Assembly: GCF_016756615.1 (NCBI RefSeq)
Contig: NZ_AP023262.1
Coordinates: forward strand, 992,001-1,056,000
DNA: 64,000 nucleotides
Direction: 5' to 3'
Source: Mesorhizobium sp. L-8-3
GTDB taxonomy: Bacteria > Pseudomonadota > Alphaproteobacteria > Rhizobiales > Rhizobiaceae
Shown here: positions 18,278 to 27,165 of the stretch, one piece after another
Layout of the letters: every line of letters starts with the position of its first letter
Numbering within the stretch: the first letter of the stretch is position 1
Made by a program: the position numbers and the translations under genes
Notes under the pieces: model-generated
The model's input: the letters and a program-made list of their open reading frames with translations, nothing else
What the model was told of the DNA's origin: nothing
Database searches by the model: none

Positions 18278-18449
18278 TGTATTTTGCAATGTACCGCACT
18301 CCGGGTCGACCCCAGCCGGTCATGTGCCTCCAGTAAGCCACGTGGCAGAACGCCGGAAAGACAGACGAAACAGACGCTTACGCAAGAAGGCCGTCGTCGC
18401 GAGGCAGAAGACGGCGGTTTTCGCGTTGACATGGATCAAATTATTTGCA

Positions 18450-18490
18450 GGATATTGTATATGGATACTGAATATTCAAATAGAATATCC
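18450..18490. promoter_or_regulatory. Candidate IclR operator overlapping the regulator start
   Basis: Inverted pair GGATATT (18450-18456) and AATATCC (18484-18490) spanning the start codon of the IclR-type gene at 18461, in an AT-rich patch. An operator here would allow autorepression. No experimental or comparative support. Confidence 0.3.
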
Positions 18491-19219
18491 GAGACTCAGA
18501 CGAACGGCGTTCGGCCGCTGTCGACGGTGCTGAAGACGATGGAGGTCCTCGATGCGCTGGCGACGTTCCCGCGGGGGGTAAAGCTGTTCGAGCTGGCCGA
18601 TCACCTCGCCATCTCCCGGCCGACCGCCTATCAGCGCCTGCTGACCCTGGTCGAAGCCGGCTGGGTGGAGCAGATCGAGGAGAGCCGCTACCGGCTCAGC
18701 CTGAAGGCCGTCGGCATTGGCGGGGCGGCGCTTGAGCAGGCCAATCTCGGCGAACGCACTGTACCGCTGCTCAAGGAACTCGCCGCCGAGGCCAGGGAAA
18801 CCGCGTCGCTCGCGGTCCTGCAGGGCGGTCAGCCCTATATCGTCCAGCGTGCCGAGGAAGGCGGCCTGCTGCGCGCCCGCCAGCCGGTCGGCACAGGGTT
18901 TCCACTGCACAACTCCGCCTCGGGCAAGGTGCTGTTCGCCTTCGCCGACGAACACAGCGCCAGGATGATCCGCGCCCAGGCCGACAAGGTGCCCGACGAG
19001 GCGACCTGCGAGAAGGTGCGGGCCGACGGCTACGCCTTCTCCGACAATACGGGCGATGTGCGCGCCGTGGCGGCCCCGGTCTTCGACCACCGCAACGCCT
19101 GCATCGCTGCTCTGTCGCTGGTCGGGCCGGTGAGTCGCATCAACGCACCGGCACTTGTCGAACCGCTGGTGAGAACCTCCAGGCGGCTGACTGCGCTGCT
19201 GCAGGGCAAGGAACGCTGA
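18461..19219 (+). CDS. IclR-family transcriptional regulator
   Basis: IclR-type regulator, 252 residues. The N-terminal winged helix at about 18-75 contains PLSTVLKTMEVLDALATF, ISRPTAYQRLLTLVEAGWV and the wing YRLSLKAVGIG. The C-terminal effector domain contains ETASLAVLQGGQPYIVQR, PLHNSASGKVLFAF and YAFSDNTGDVRAVAAPVFD, which match the IclR sensor fold. The start at 18461 has AGGA about 8 bases upstream; an ATG at 18431 is an alternative. It is divergent from the SDR gene and 54 bases before the coupled unknown-unknown-M19 genes, which it most likely regulates. Confidence 0.9.
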   Translation: MDTEYSNRISETQTNGVRPLSTVLKTMEVLDALATFPRGVKLFELADHLAISRPTAYQRLLTLVEAGWVEQIEESRYRLSLKAVGIGGAALEQANLGERTVPLLKELAAEARETASLAVLQGGQPYIVQRAEEGGLLRARQPVGTGFPLHNSASGKVLFAFADEHSARMIRAQADKVPDEATCEKVRADGYAFSDNTGDVRAVAAPVFDHRNACIAALSLVGPVSRINAPALVEPLVRTSRRLTALLQGKER

Positions 19220-19273
19220 GCCCGATCGCTTCAGAACAAGACCTTGGAAAAGACGAGCGAAAGCACTCCGAGA

Positions 19274-21013
19274 ATGAACGCCATCATTGATCACAAACTC
19301 GACGAGAGCGGCGCCTACCGGCCGCAATCGCTGATGCGCGAGCCGTCGGTGCTGATGCGGCCCGAACGGCTTGCCGCGCTGCAGCCCTCGCGCGTCAGCG
19401 CGACCCGCTCGATCATCGCCAGGGCAGCCAGGGGACGCTGGACGATCACCCGGCAGCGTTTCGACCTCGACCACAAGGCGCGCGGCATCGCGCTCTACCG
19501 GATCGAGGCGGGAAGCTGCGTGTTCTCCTTCGTGGTCCACTCCTTCGAGCCGACCGCCAAAGGCCGTACCGGTCGCATCATCGGCACGGCCTGGGACATG
19601 ATGGGGTCCCTGATCGAAGGGGAAGTGACCGAGCGCGACATAGAGCTGGTCGGGCAGGAGATGCCGCTTCTCTATCACGGCCGCGCCGCGCCGGAGACGC
19701 TGATCTGGTGCCGCTCCAACCGCAGCGGCCGGGTCTTCGATTCCACGGTCGCGGCGTTGGCGGCCGGCCGCCAGCCCGATACGGCCGAGCTCGCCGAAGC
19801 CACCTACATCATGCGCAACACCGGCCTCGACGGCAACGGGACCTTCGGAACCAAAAGCTTCCTCGCCTTTGCGCCGGGCCATCCGCTGCGGCCTTCGCTG
19901 AGCGCCCAGATGCTGACTGCCTATATGATGCGGGTCTTCGCGCTGGACCTCGCCCATCACCTGGCGCGCGCCGAGGGCGGGTCCACCGCGGTCGAACTCG
20001 ACGAACAGATGGCGCGCTATCTCGGCGTCGGCAACGGCTCGGCACTCGGCCTGATGTTCTATGTGAACAACCATCCGCGCCTCGTCGACCGCTGGCTGAG
20101 GGCGCATGAGCAGGCGCTCGCCCAGGCGAAGCTGTCCGACGTCGTCAGGGGCGACGGCAAGGTCGAACTGCTGCTGCGGCTGATCGACAAGGCGATCGTC
20201 TACCGCGAACAGGATCGCACGCAATATACCGACTTCACCCCGAGCCGGACTATCGCCGACGACCTCAGGGGGATCCGCAAGGAGCTCGTCCTGTTCAAGG
20301 AGCGTTCCGACGCCGGCCTGCCCGGGCCGATCCTGCCGCTGGCCGACTTCGCCGCATCGCTCGAGGGCCGCTATGTCGCCGATGCGGTCGAAACCTTCAA
20401 TTCGGCCCTTATCGAGCTCGTGCCGGACTATGCCGACCAGCTCGTCGACACGCTCGCCGTCGATGAGGAACTGATCGGCAAGCCGGAAATGTCGGTTGCC
20501 CGGCTGCGCGAGATCATCCACGCCGACTATGGCTGGGCCTTCGGCATGGACCTGACGTCGGAACGGTCCAGGCGCTATGTCTGGTACAAATCCGCCAATG
20601 CCGAGGAACCGAGGCGGGGCTTGCGCGAAGAAGCACCCGACGCCTTCAACCTCGGGCTCGACCTGCCGCGCCTCGTGGTTGCCCTCGACCACGACCTCGC
20701 CGAGACCGGGCCGCGAAGCAGTGTGGCCCGCTTCCTGCTCACACGCCCGCAACACCGCCGCATCGTGGCGCGGGTCCAGGCGCTGAGAGGCCTGCCCTAT
20801 CATTCCCCCCATGCCGACATCATGAGCGAGGATTTCATTCCCGCCCACATGACCCGGCTGCTCAACGGCGCCATCCACGGCCTCGACAAGACGCAGGATG
20901 CGATGGGCCGCGTGCTGCGCGGCGTGCTCATGCAGGGCGCACCGCTTCCAGCGGAGGTCGCCACCGGCTCAATCGATCCCCACTGGTTCCATCCGGCCGA
21001 GCCTGTCCTATGA
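19274..21013 (+). CDS. Unrecognised 579-residue protein
   Basis: I do not recognise this family. The reading frame is open throughout, keeps the local GC-rich codon use, and is coupled by an ATGA overlap (21010-21013) to the next gene, so it is real. The chosen start is ATG 19274; a TTG at 19244 would add ten residues. No signal peptide or transmembrane helix is visible. Possible conserved spots are RIIGTAWDMMGSL (101-113), NTGLDGNGTFGTKSF (182-196), a helical middle part, and YHSPHADIMSEDFIPAHMT near the C terminus. Histidine and acid residues in the last block might form an active site, which is speculation. Context (M19-like hydrolase, polyamine-type transporter, RidA) points to catabolism of a nitrogenous compound. 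Confidence 0.8.
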   Translation: MNAIIDHKLDESGAYRPQSLMREPSVLMRPERLAALQPSRVSATRSIIARAARGRWTITRQRFDLDHKARGIALYRIEAGSCVFSFVVHSFEPTAKGRTGRIIGTAWDMMGSLIEGEVTERDIELVGQEMPLLYHGRAAPETLIWCRSNRSGRVFDSTVAALAAGRQPDTAELAEATYIMRNTGLDGNGTFGTKSFLAFAPGHPLRPSLSAQMLTAYMMRVFALDLAHHLARAEGGSTAVELDEQMARYLGVGNGSALGLMFYVNNHPRLVDRWLRAHEQALAQAKLSDVVRGDGKVELLLRLIDKAIVYREQDRTQYTDFTPSRTIADDLRGIRKELVLFKERSDAGLPGPILPLADFAASLEGRYVADAVETFNSALIELVPDYADQLVDTLAVDEELIGKPEMSVARLREIIHADYGWAFGMDLTSERSRRYVWYKSANAEEPRRGLREEAPDAFNLGLDLPRLVVALDHDLAETGPRSSVARFLLTRPQHRRIVARVQALRGLPYHSPHADIMSEDFIPAHMTRLLNGAIHGLDKTQDAMGRVLRGVLMQGAPLPAEVATGSIDPHWFHPAEPVL

Positions 21014-21714
21014 ACGCTCCCTTCCTCGACCCGATGAACGCAACTCTGCGCGAAAGCCGCATGGTGCTCGAACGCCTCGTGCAGTGGAAAGGCGTGGAGC
21101 CCGGCATGATCTTCTCGGTCATGGACTGCGGCGTCTATTCCGCCGCGCTCGGCCCGTCCGGCTGTGAGGATCTCGAGCGCCAGATAGCGCTCCTCGCATC
21201 GTCGCCATCGGCGCCGATCTCGATCATCGAAGCCGGCGACGCCATCCGCATCGACGCCGGAGGCCGCCACGCCTGGCTCATCGCCGAGCCGGCGCTTGAC
21301 CTCGCCATCGACGAATACCGGCGCAAGGGTGCCGGCGCCGTGACCGTCGTCAACGCGGTCGAGCCGGCCGAACTCGGTGTCGTCGCTGCGATCGCCGAGA
21401 AACACGAACTTTCCGCAACCGCCACGGCAGGTGACGACGGCTCGGTGAGGATCGAAGTCGGTGCACGCGATCCGTCCCGCCAGACCGTACTCGACCGCAT
21501 CCGCCGACAAGGCATCCCGGTCCGCCGGGATCTCTGGTTTCACCTGTTCCACCTGTCGAGCAACGCGCTCGCCGAGGACACGGTGATTTCGCGCACTCAC
21601 ACCGGCGCCTTCATGATCAAGCCGGACGGAACGGTGGTCGGCGAGCACGACGAAGAATTCGCACATGAGGACATCTCGATGCTGACAGCCGAAGCCCTGG
21701 AGTTCAGACGATGA
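21010..21714 (+). CDS. Unrecognised 234-residue protein
   Basis: No family recognised. It is coupled by 4-nt ATGA overlaps to both neighbours (21010-21013 and 21711-21714), so three proteins are probably made in fixed ratio. It is soluble in appearance, with no signal peptide. The N-terminal half has MIFSVMDCGVYSAALGPSGC, where C40 and C52 could be functional. The C-terminal half has DLWFHLFHLSSNALAEDT and a closing RTHTGAFMIKPDGTVVGEHD. It might be a partner subunit of the 579-residue protein, given the tight coupling; this is inference. Confidence 0.78.
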   Translation: MNAPFLDPMNATLRESRMVLERLVQWKGVEPGMIFSVMDCGVYSAALGPSGCEDLERQIALLASSPSAPISIIEAGDAIRIDAGGRHAWLIAEPALDLAIDEYRRKGAGAVTVVNAVEPAELGVVAAIAEKHELSATATAGDDGSVRIEVGARDPSRQTVLDRIRRQGIPVRRDLWFHLFHLSSNALAEDTVISRTHTGAFMIKPDGTVVGEHDEEFAHEDISMLTAEALEFRR

Positions 21715-22697
21715 CCGCCCATGACAGGACGATGCTGATCGACGCGCTGCAATGCGGTCGTTTCGACCGCAAGGTCATCGAGAAGCTGGTGGCGGGCGGC
21801 TTCGGCTGCGTGACCCCGACGCTCGGTTTCTGGGGCGGCGCCGTCGAGGGATTCGATTCGGTCGCCGAATGGTACGATCTGGAGCGCGCCAATGCGGATC
21901 TGATGAAGATCGCCCGGACCACCGCCGACATCCGCCAGGCTCGGCGGGAGGGCAAGGTGGCGTTCGTGCTCGGCTTCCAGAACTCCGGCCATTTCGAGGG
22001 ACGGATCCGCTATGTCGAGCTCTTCGCCGCACTCGGTGTGCGGGTGACGCAGCTCACCTACAATATCCAGAACGACGTCGGCAGCTCCTGCTATGAGCCG
22101 GTCGACACCGGGTTGTCGCGCTTCGGCCGCGAGGTCGTGCGCGAGATGAACCGCCACGGCATCCTGGTCGACTGCTCGCATGTCGGCGACAGGACCACGC
22201 TCGACGCGATCGAGGAATCCGAAAAGCCGATTGCCATAACCCACGCCAATGCCGCGTCGCTCTTCCCGCACAGGCGCAACAAAAGCGACGAGGTATTGAA
22301 GGCGCTCGCCGCCAAGGGCGGCGTGGTCGGCTGCGCCACCTACCGCAACATCACGCCCGAAAGCGCCTGCGCTTCGGTAGACGGATGGGCGGAGATGGTC
22401 GCCCGCACGGTCGACATCGTCGGCGTCGACCATGTCGGCTTCGGCACCGACGACAGCCACTATGTCGGCCAGGCCGAACTCGACTGGATGCGTTACGGCC
22501 GCTGGACGCGCACGGAGCAATATGGGGCGGGCTCCAAGACGAATTCCGGGCCTTCCAAGCCGCCGGAGTGGCTGCCGGAGGTCTACAACCTCGCCGAAGT
22601 CCCGACCGCGCTCGGGCGCGTCGGCTTCAGCAGGGAAGAGATCGCGAAGGTCAGTGCCGAAAACTGGCTTCGCGTCTACGCGGCGAATTTTGGATAG
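21711..22697 (+). CDS. Peptidase M19 (membrane dipeptidase-like) homologue with altered metal site
   Basis: TIM-barrel M19 protein of 328 residues, similar to renal dipeptidase. Retained blocks are LVDCSH (H157), PIAITHANAASLFPHRRN (H178), ALAAKGGVVGC and VDHVGFGTDDSH (D247). The N-terminal HxD zinc pair of true dipeptidases (DGHND) is replaced by DALQC at 11-15, and the bridging Glu is Q90 (GFQNSG). At most one metal site can therefore be normal, and classical dipeptidase activity is doubtful. I recall similar M19 homologues with a DGLQ-type N terminus in rhizobia. It probably hydrolyses or otherwise processes an amide-like substrate delivered by the adjacent transporter. Confidence 0.85.
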   Translation: MTAHDRTMLIDALQCGRFDRKVIEKLVAGGFGCVTPTLGFWGGAVEGFDSVAEWYDLERANADLMKIARTTADIRQARREGKVAFVLGFQNSGHFEGRIRYVELFAALGVRVTQLTYNIQNDVGSSCYEPVDTGLSRFGREVVREMNRHGILVDCSHVGDRTTLDAIEESEKPIAITHANAASLFPHRRNKSDEVLKALAAKGGVVGCATYRNITPESACASVDGWAEMVARTVDIVGVDHVGFGTDDSHYVGQAELDWMRYGRWTRTEQYGAGSKTNSGPSKPPEWLPEVYNLAEVPTALGRVGFSREEIAKVSAENWLRVYAANFG

Positions 22698-22732
22698 GCC
22701 GCGCGGGGAACCATAGAAACAGGGAGAGTTCC

Positions 22733-23803
22733 ATGGGTTACGTGCATGACAAGGGGCGCGGCTTCACGCGCCGGCAGTTCATCAAGTCGGCATCGGCCGC
22801 GGCGATCGGCGCTGTCGCAATGCCTTACGTTCACCGTGCCTACGCCGAAGAGAAGGTGCTTTATGTCAACACCTGGGGCGGCGGTTGGGAAAAGGCCGCC
22901 CGCAAGAACCTGTTCGATCCCTTCACGGCCGAGACGGGGGTCGAAATTCGTACAGTATCGCCGGTTTCATTCGCGAAGCTTGCCGCCCAGGTCCGCACCG
23001 GCGTCTACGAATTCGACGTCACCACCCTCGGCGTCGCCGATCTCGGACGTGCCAACAACGCCGAGTTGATCGAGAAGGCGGAGGGCCGTGTCTCGGCGAA
23101 CGACCTGTTCGAAGGCGGTCTTGTCGCCAACGGTATCGCCTCCCACGCCTTCGGCAACGCCATCGTCTATCGCAAGGACGTCTACCCCAATGGCGGCCCG
23201 CAGAACTGGGCCGAGTTCTGGGACCTGCAGAAATTCCCGGGCGACCGGTCGCTCCAGCGCTATGCAGCCCGCGCACTCGGCATTGCGCTGATGGCGGATG
23301 GAGTCGCGCCAAAGGACCTTTTCCCCTACGACCTCGATCGCGCCTTCAAGTCGCTCGACAAACTCAAGGAGCATATCGCGATCTGGTGGACCCAGGGCCC
23401 GCAGTCGACCCAGATCATCCGCGACGGAGAGGTCGACGCGATCGGCATGTGGCCGGACTATGCCCGGACAGCGATGGACGAAGGCACGCCGGCCGAGATC
23501 GTGTGGAACCAGGCGCTCGTCGACACCGCGTTCTGGGTCGTGGCGAAAGGCACCCCGCGATCGCAGGCCGGATGGGATTTCGTGCGTTTCGCCGTGCAAC
23601 CCGAACGCGTCGCCCACTTTGCCGTCGAAAGCGGATCGGGACCGGTCAATCCCGAAGCGTTCAAGTTCCTGACCGCCGAAGAGGCCGCCAAGGCCGTCAC
23701 CTCCCCGCTGTACAAGGATCAGGTCGTGTTCTTCGACGTCGAGAAGATCTCGCCGCAGATCGACGAGATACAGCGCCGCTTCGACGAGTGGATCGGCGCG
23801 TGA
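22733..23803 (+). CDS. Polyamine-type ABC transporter binding protein, Tat signal
   Basis: PotD-like family 1 solute-binding protein, 356 residues. The start has GGGAGA upstream. The N terminus carries a twin-arginine signal, FTRRQFIKSASAAAIG, with probable cleavage near AYAEE, so the folded protein is exported by Tat. The mature protein starts KVLYVNTWGGGWEKAARKN and has FDVTTLGVADLGRA and IWWTQGPQSTQIIRDGEVD. It is followed after 4 bases by two permease genes and an ATPase gene. The PotD resemblance covers spermidine, putrescine and other cationic or amide ligands, so the substrate is open. Confidence 0.9.
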   Translation: MGYVHDKGRGFTRRQFIKSASAAAIGAVAMPYVHRAYAEEKVLYVNTWGGGWEKAARKNLFDPFTAETGVEIRTVSPVSFAKLAAQVRTGVYEFDVTTLGVADLGRANNAELIEKAEGRVSANDLFEGGLVANGIASHAFGNAIVYRKDVYPNGGPQNWAEFWDLQKFPGDRSLQRYAARALGIALMADGVAPKDLFPYDLDRAFKSLDKLKEHIAIWWTQGPQSTQIIRDGEVDAIGMWPDYARTAMDEGTPAEIVWNQALVDTAFWVVAKGTPRSQAGWDFVRFAVQPERVAHFAVESGSGPVNPEAFKFLTAEEAAKAVTSPLYKDQVVFFDVEKISPQIDEIQRRFDEWIGA

Positions 23804-23807
23804 TCCC

Positions 23808-24713
23808 ATGAACATGCGCGAGAGAGAATTCACGCCCGCCGTGACGCAAAGAACAACACCCGCACCGGAGCCGGAGCTGCGAAGGCGGCGTTTCGGGCTG
23901 TTCTCTCCCGCGCTGCTCTATCTGCCGCCGCTGGTCTTCCTCGGCCTGTTCTTCGTGGTGCCGCTGACGCTCATCGCCTGGATGAGCTTTACCGAGCCGG
24001 CACCGGGGTTCGGCAACTATGTGAAGTTCTTCTCCTCGCCCAGGGCGCTCGGCATCCTTGCCGAGACGGTCCTGACCGCGGGCACCGTCACCATCTGCGC
24101 ACTCTTCGTCGCCTATCCGGTCGCCTATGTGGCGGCGACGCGGAACTCGGCCTTCGGCAACATCCTGCTTCTGATCGTTGCGCTGAGTTTCTGGACGAAC
24201 TTCCTCGTGCGCACCTATGCCTGGATGGTGATCTTCAGCAACAATGGTCCGGCCCAGGCGGCACTCGCGGCCTTCGGCTGGAACCCGCCGCCGCGCCTGC
24301 TCTACACCTCCTTCGCGTCGACGCTCGCCATGACCCAGATGCTGACGCCGCTCATGGTGTTCATGCTCTACGCCGTCATGCGCCGCATCGATGGGGCCTA
24401 TCTCCAGGCCGCCGGGAGCCTGGGCGCCACGCCCGCGCGTGCCTTCCTCACCGTCTTCCTGCCGCTCAGCGCCCCCGGCATCATCAACGGCGTGACGCTG
24501 GTCTTCATCACCTGCATGGGCTTCTACGTCACGCCGATCCTGATCGGCAGCCCGCGCGACATGATGATCTCCGGGCTCATAGCCGAGCAGATGGAGCAGT
24601 TCCTCGATTTCGGCGGAGCATCGGCTTCCTCGATGATCCTGCTCGTCTTCACCCTCGTGCTCTTCAGCGTCTACAACGCCTTCTTCGACATCGAGAAGAT
24701 CTGGAGGCGATAG
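23808..24713 (+). CDS. Polyamine-type ABC transporter permease (PotB-like)
   Basis: Permease of 301 residues with six hydrophobic segments and a cytoplasmic N terminus of about 40 residues. The EAA-type loop is QAAGSLGATPARAFLTVFLP. LSFWTNFLVRTYAWMVIFS is the typical PotB/PotH block. It starts 4 bases after the binding-protein stop, and the next permease follows after 1 base. Confidence 0.92.
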   Translation: MNMREREFTPAVTQRTTPAPEPELRRRRFGLFSPALLYLPPLVFLGLFFVVPLTLIAWMSFTEPAPGFGNYVKFFSSPRALGILAETVLTAGTVTICALFVAYPVAYVAATRNSAFGNILLLIVALSFWTNFLVRTYAWMVIFSNNGPAQAALAAFGWNPPPRLLYTSFASTLAMTQMLTPLMVFMLYAVMRRIDGAYLQAAGSLGATPARAFLTVFLPLSAPGIINGVTLVFITCMGFYVTPILIGSPRDMMISGLIAEQMEQFLDFGGASASSMILLVFTLVLFSVYNAFFDIEKIWRR

Positions 24714-24714
24714 C

Positions 24715-25497
24715 ATGTTTGCCCGCGCCCTCGCCTTCCTGACCGCCAACTTCCTGTTCTGGCCGACACTGATCGTGGTGCCGATGTCGTTCAGTTCGGC
24801 ACCCTCGCTGCAGTTCCCGCCGCCGGGCTTCTGGATCGGCTACTACAGAGCGTTCTTTTCCGAGCCGAACTGGACCGGACCGCTGATGAACAGCCTGATC
24901 ACTGCGTCCTGCACGACGCTGCTGACGCTGCTTATCGCCACCCCGGCCGCCTTCGCGCTGGTCAGGCTGGAGTTCTTCGGCAAGCGGGCGTTCCGCTTGC
25001 TCCTCTTGATGCCCCTGCTGGTGCCGCACATCGTGCTGGCCTTCGCCTACTATATGTTCTTCGGCGAGATCGGCCTCGTGCAGACCTATGCCGGCGTGGT
25101 CCTCGCCCATGTCTCTATCACCATCCCGATCGCGACGCTCATCCTGACCGCGGCGCTGCAGAGCTTCGACGCCAATCTGGAGCGCGCCGCCGCCTCGCTC
25201 GGGTCCGATCCGCTGACCACATTCCGGACGGTGACGCTTCCGGTGATGCGGCCGGCTTTCCTCGTCGCGGCCTTCTTCACCTTCATCAACTCCTTCGACG
25301 AGTCCGTGATCGCGCTGTTCATCTCCGGCCGCGACACGGCGACGCTGCCCCGGCAGATGTTCAACAGCTTCTCCATGGACGCCGATCCCGTGATCGCGGC
25401 CGCCTCGTCGATCCTCTTCGCCCTGGTCCTTGCCGGCGTCGGCATGGCCGCGGCCGCGCGGCTCGTCCGCGCCAGGCTGGCGCCCGCCGGCGCCTAG
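24715..25497 (+). CDS. Polyamine-type ABC transporter permease (PotC-like)
   Basis: Permease of 260 residues with PotC/PotI features: VPMSFSSAPSLQFPPPGF, LVPHIVLAFAYYMFFGEIGL, the EAA loop ERAAASLGSDPLTTFRTVTL, and FFTFINSFDESVIALFISG. It forms the second half of the channel with the preceding permease. Its stop overlaps the start of a degenerate palindromic repeat region before the ATPase gene. Confidence 0.92.
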   Translation: MFARALAFLTANFLFWPTLIVVPMSFSSAPSLQFPPPGFWIGYYRAFFSEPNWTGPLMNSLITASCTTLLTLLIATPAAFALVRLEFFGKRAFRLLLLMPLLVPHIVLAFAYYMFFGEIGLVQTYAGVVLAHVSITIPIATLILTAALQSFDANLERAAASLGSDPLTTFRTVTLPVMRPAFLVAAFFTFINSFDESVIALFISGRDTATLPRQMFNSFSMDADPVIAAASSILFALVLAGVGMAAAARLVRARLAPAGA

Positions 25498-25516
25498 AGC
25501 GTGCCCTTCGTTTCAC

Positions 25517-25561
25517 GCAGTTCCTGACCCGAGACCGCTGCGCACCTTGATGGAATTGCTC
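25517..25561. repeat. Degenerate palindromic repeat in the potC-potA-like gap
   Basis: Imperfect inverted repeat GCAGTTCC ... GGAATTGC of about 45 bp. It resembles, from memory, the rhizobial repeat family that also appears at 613-655. It lies between the second permease and the ATPase genes, about 15 bases before the latter's start. Confidence 0.45.
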
Positions 25562-25575
25562 CAGGGAGATCTCCC

Positions 25576-26640
25576 ATGAACGACAATATCCTCGCCATCG
25601 CCAATGCCCGGAAGTCCTACGACGGACGCACCAATGTGGTCGAGATTCCTTCCCTCGACATCAGGCGCGGAGAATTCGTCTCCTTCCTCGGCCCGTCGGG
25701 CTCCGGCAAGACGACGACGCTGATGATGATCGCCGGGTTCCAGGCACCGACCCAAGGTTCGATCCTGCTGAACGGCCGCTCGCTCGTCGATGTGCCGCCC
25801 TACAAGCGCAACATCGGCGTGGTGTTCCAGAACTACGCGCTCTTCCCGCATCTGACCGTGGCGGAGAATGTGCGCTATCCGCTCAGGATGCGCGGCGAGA
25901 CGAAAGAGCGGTCCCGCAGCCGGATCGCCCACGCCCTCGAACTGGTCGGGCTAACCGGCATGTCCGACCGCTACCCCCGCCAGCTTTCGGGAGGCCAGCA
26001 GCAGCGCGTCGCGCTGGCCCGCACGCTCGTCTTCGAGCCAGACCTGATCCTGCTCGACGAGCCGCTCGGCGCGCTCGACAAGAATCTGCGCGAGCACATG
26101 CAGGTGGAGCTGCGGCGCATCCATCGCGAACTCGGCGTCACCATGATCTATGTCACGCACGACCAGACCGAAGCCATGACGATGTCGGACCGGATCGCCG
26201 TGTTCAACAGGGGCAAGATCGAGCAGATCGGCGCTCCGGAGGACGTCTATTACCGGCCGGCGACGCCCTTCGTCGCCTCCTTCGTGGGTGACAGCAACAT
26301 CTTCGAGGGCCGGATGTCGGAAGGCGGCGCCGTCTCGGTCGCCGGACTCGGCGATGTCGACACCGGCCGCCACGACCTGCCGGCCGGTCGCGCGGTGAGC
26401 GTGATGATGCGGCCCGAGATCTTCAAGCTGCGCCCGCAAGCCAGGGCCGCAGCGGGTGCGAACGAGCGCGAGATGGTGATCCGGGATTCGGTCAACTACG
26501 GAGAAAGCCGGCTCATCATCGCCCAATCCGGCCCGCTGTCGATCCGCACACGCGTGCTAGGTGTCGACGCGACGCATATCGCGGCGGGCGACAATTGCGT
26601 CGTCGCCTGGGATCCGAAGCACGTTCACGTGCTGGCCTGA
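25576..26640 (+). CDS. Polyamine-type ABC transporter ATP-binding protein (PotA-like)
   Basis: ATPase of 354 residues. It has Walker A GPSGSGKTTT, the Q-loop in GVVFQNYALFPHLTVAENV, signature LSGGQQQRVALARTL, Walker B LILLDEPLGALD and switch His in VTHDQTEAMTMSD. A C-terminal TOBE-type domain of about 110 residues follows. The ribosome site AGGGAGA is about 8 bases upstream. It completes the transporter of this cluster, with the 78-base gap before it holding a repeat remnant. Confidence 0.95.
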   Translation: MNDNILAIANARKSYDGRTNVVEIPSLDIRRGEFVSFLGPSGSGKTTTLMMIAGFQAPTQGSILLNGRSLVDVPPYKRNIGVVFQNYALFPHLTVAENVRYPLRMRGETKERSRSRIAHALELVGLTGMSDRYPRQLSGGQQQRVALARTLVFEPDLILLDEPLGALDKNLREHMQVELRRIHRELGVTMIYVTHDQTEAMTMSDRIAVFNRGKIEQIGAPEDVYYRPATPFVASFVGDSNIFEGRMSEGGAVSVAGLGDVDTGRHDLPAGRAVSVMMRPEIFKLRPQARAAAGANEREMVIRDSVNYGESRLIIAQSGPLSIRTRVLGVDATHIAAGDNCVVAWDPKHVHVLA

Positions 26641-26712
26641 CACGGGCGATCGGGCCGAACCACCACGGCTTGCGGGCGCGATGTCAGGCCGCCAGACACA
26701 TGAGGGAAAGCA

Positions 26713-27060
26713 ATGGATATCCGCCGGATCAAGCCGAGCGAACGGTCGAGCGCTGCAGTGACTTACAGAAACATGGTCTTCCTCGCCGGACAGGTGGGCG
26801 CGCCGGGCGAAAGCGTGACGGCGCAGACCAGGGCGGTTCTCGCCAGGATCGATGCTCTCCTGGCGGAGGCCGGCACCGACAAGTCGCGTCTGCTTCAGGC
26901 CACCATATGGCTGGCCGACATCGGCGACTTCGAGGAAATGAACGCGGTCTGGAACGCCTGGGTGGTTCCGGGCCAGCCGCCGGCGCGCGCGACCAGTGAA
27001 GCACGCCTGGCGACTTCGGACTACAAGGTCGAGATCATCGTGACCGCGGCCGCCGGATAA
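26713..27060 (+). CDS. RidA-family (YjgF/YER057c/UK114) protein
   Basis: RidA-like protein of 115 residues. The fold blocks are VTYRNMVFLAGQVG, QTRAVLARIDALLAEAGTDK, ATIWLADIGDFEEMNAVWNA and the arginine-bearing PPARATSEARLATSDYKVEI. The arginine in this block is the one used by true RidA to bind imines. Members deaminate reactive enamines or imines or act on related intermediates in catabolic operons. Here it ends the transporter cluster, suggesting that the pathway generates an imine or enamine. It is convergent with the giant-protein gene. Confidence 0.88.
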   Translation: MDIRRIKPSERSSAAVTYRNMVFLAGQVGAPGESVTAQTRAVLARIDALLAEAGTDKSRLLQATIWLADIGDFEEMNAVWNAWVVPGQPPARATSEARLATSDYKVEIIVTAAAG

Positions 27061-27165
27061 GCCGCGGCGGGCGGCACGATGTTTGAGGACAGTGCGGCGG
27101 CAGACCGACGGCTGGCGTTTGCGCCCGCCTACGACAGTCCGCTGAATGATCCGTGCACCAACGCC

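Noticed and set aside
18476..20878. 800-codon minus-strand frame opposite the IclR and 579-residue genes
   Set aside because: The opposing plus-strand genes have IclR domains and ATGA coupling; this frame is a codon-bias shadow.
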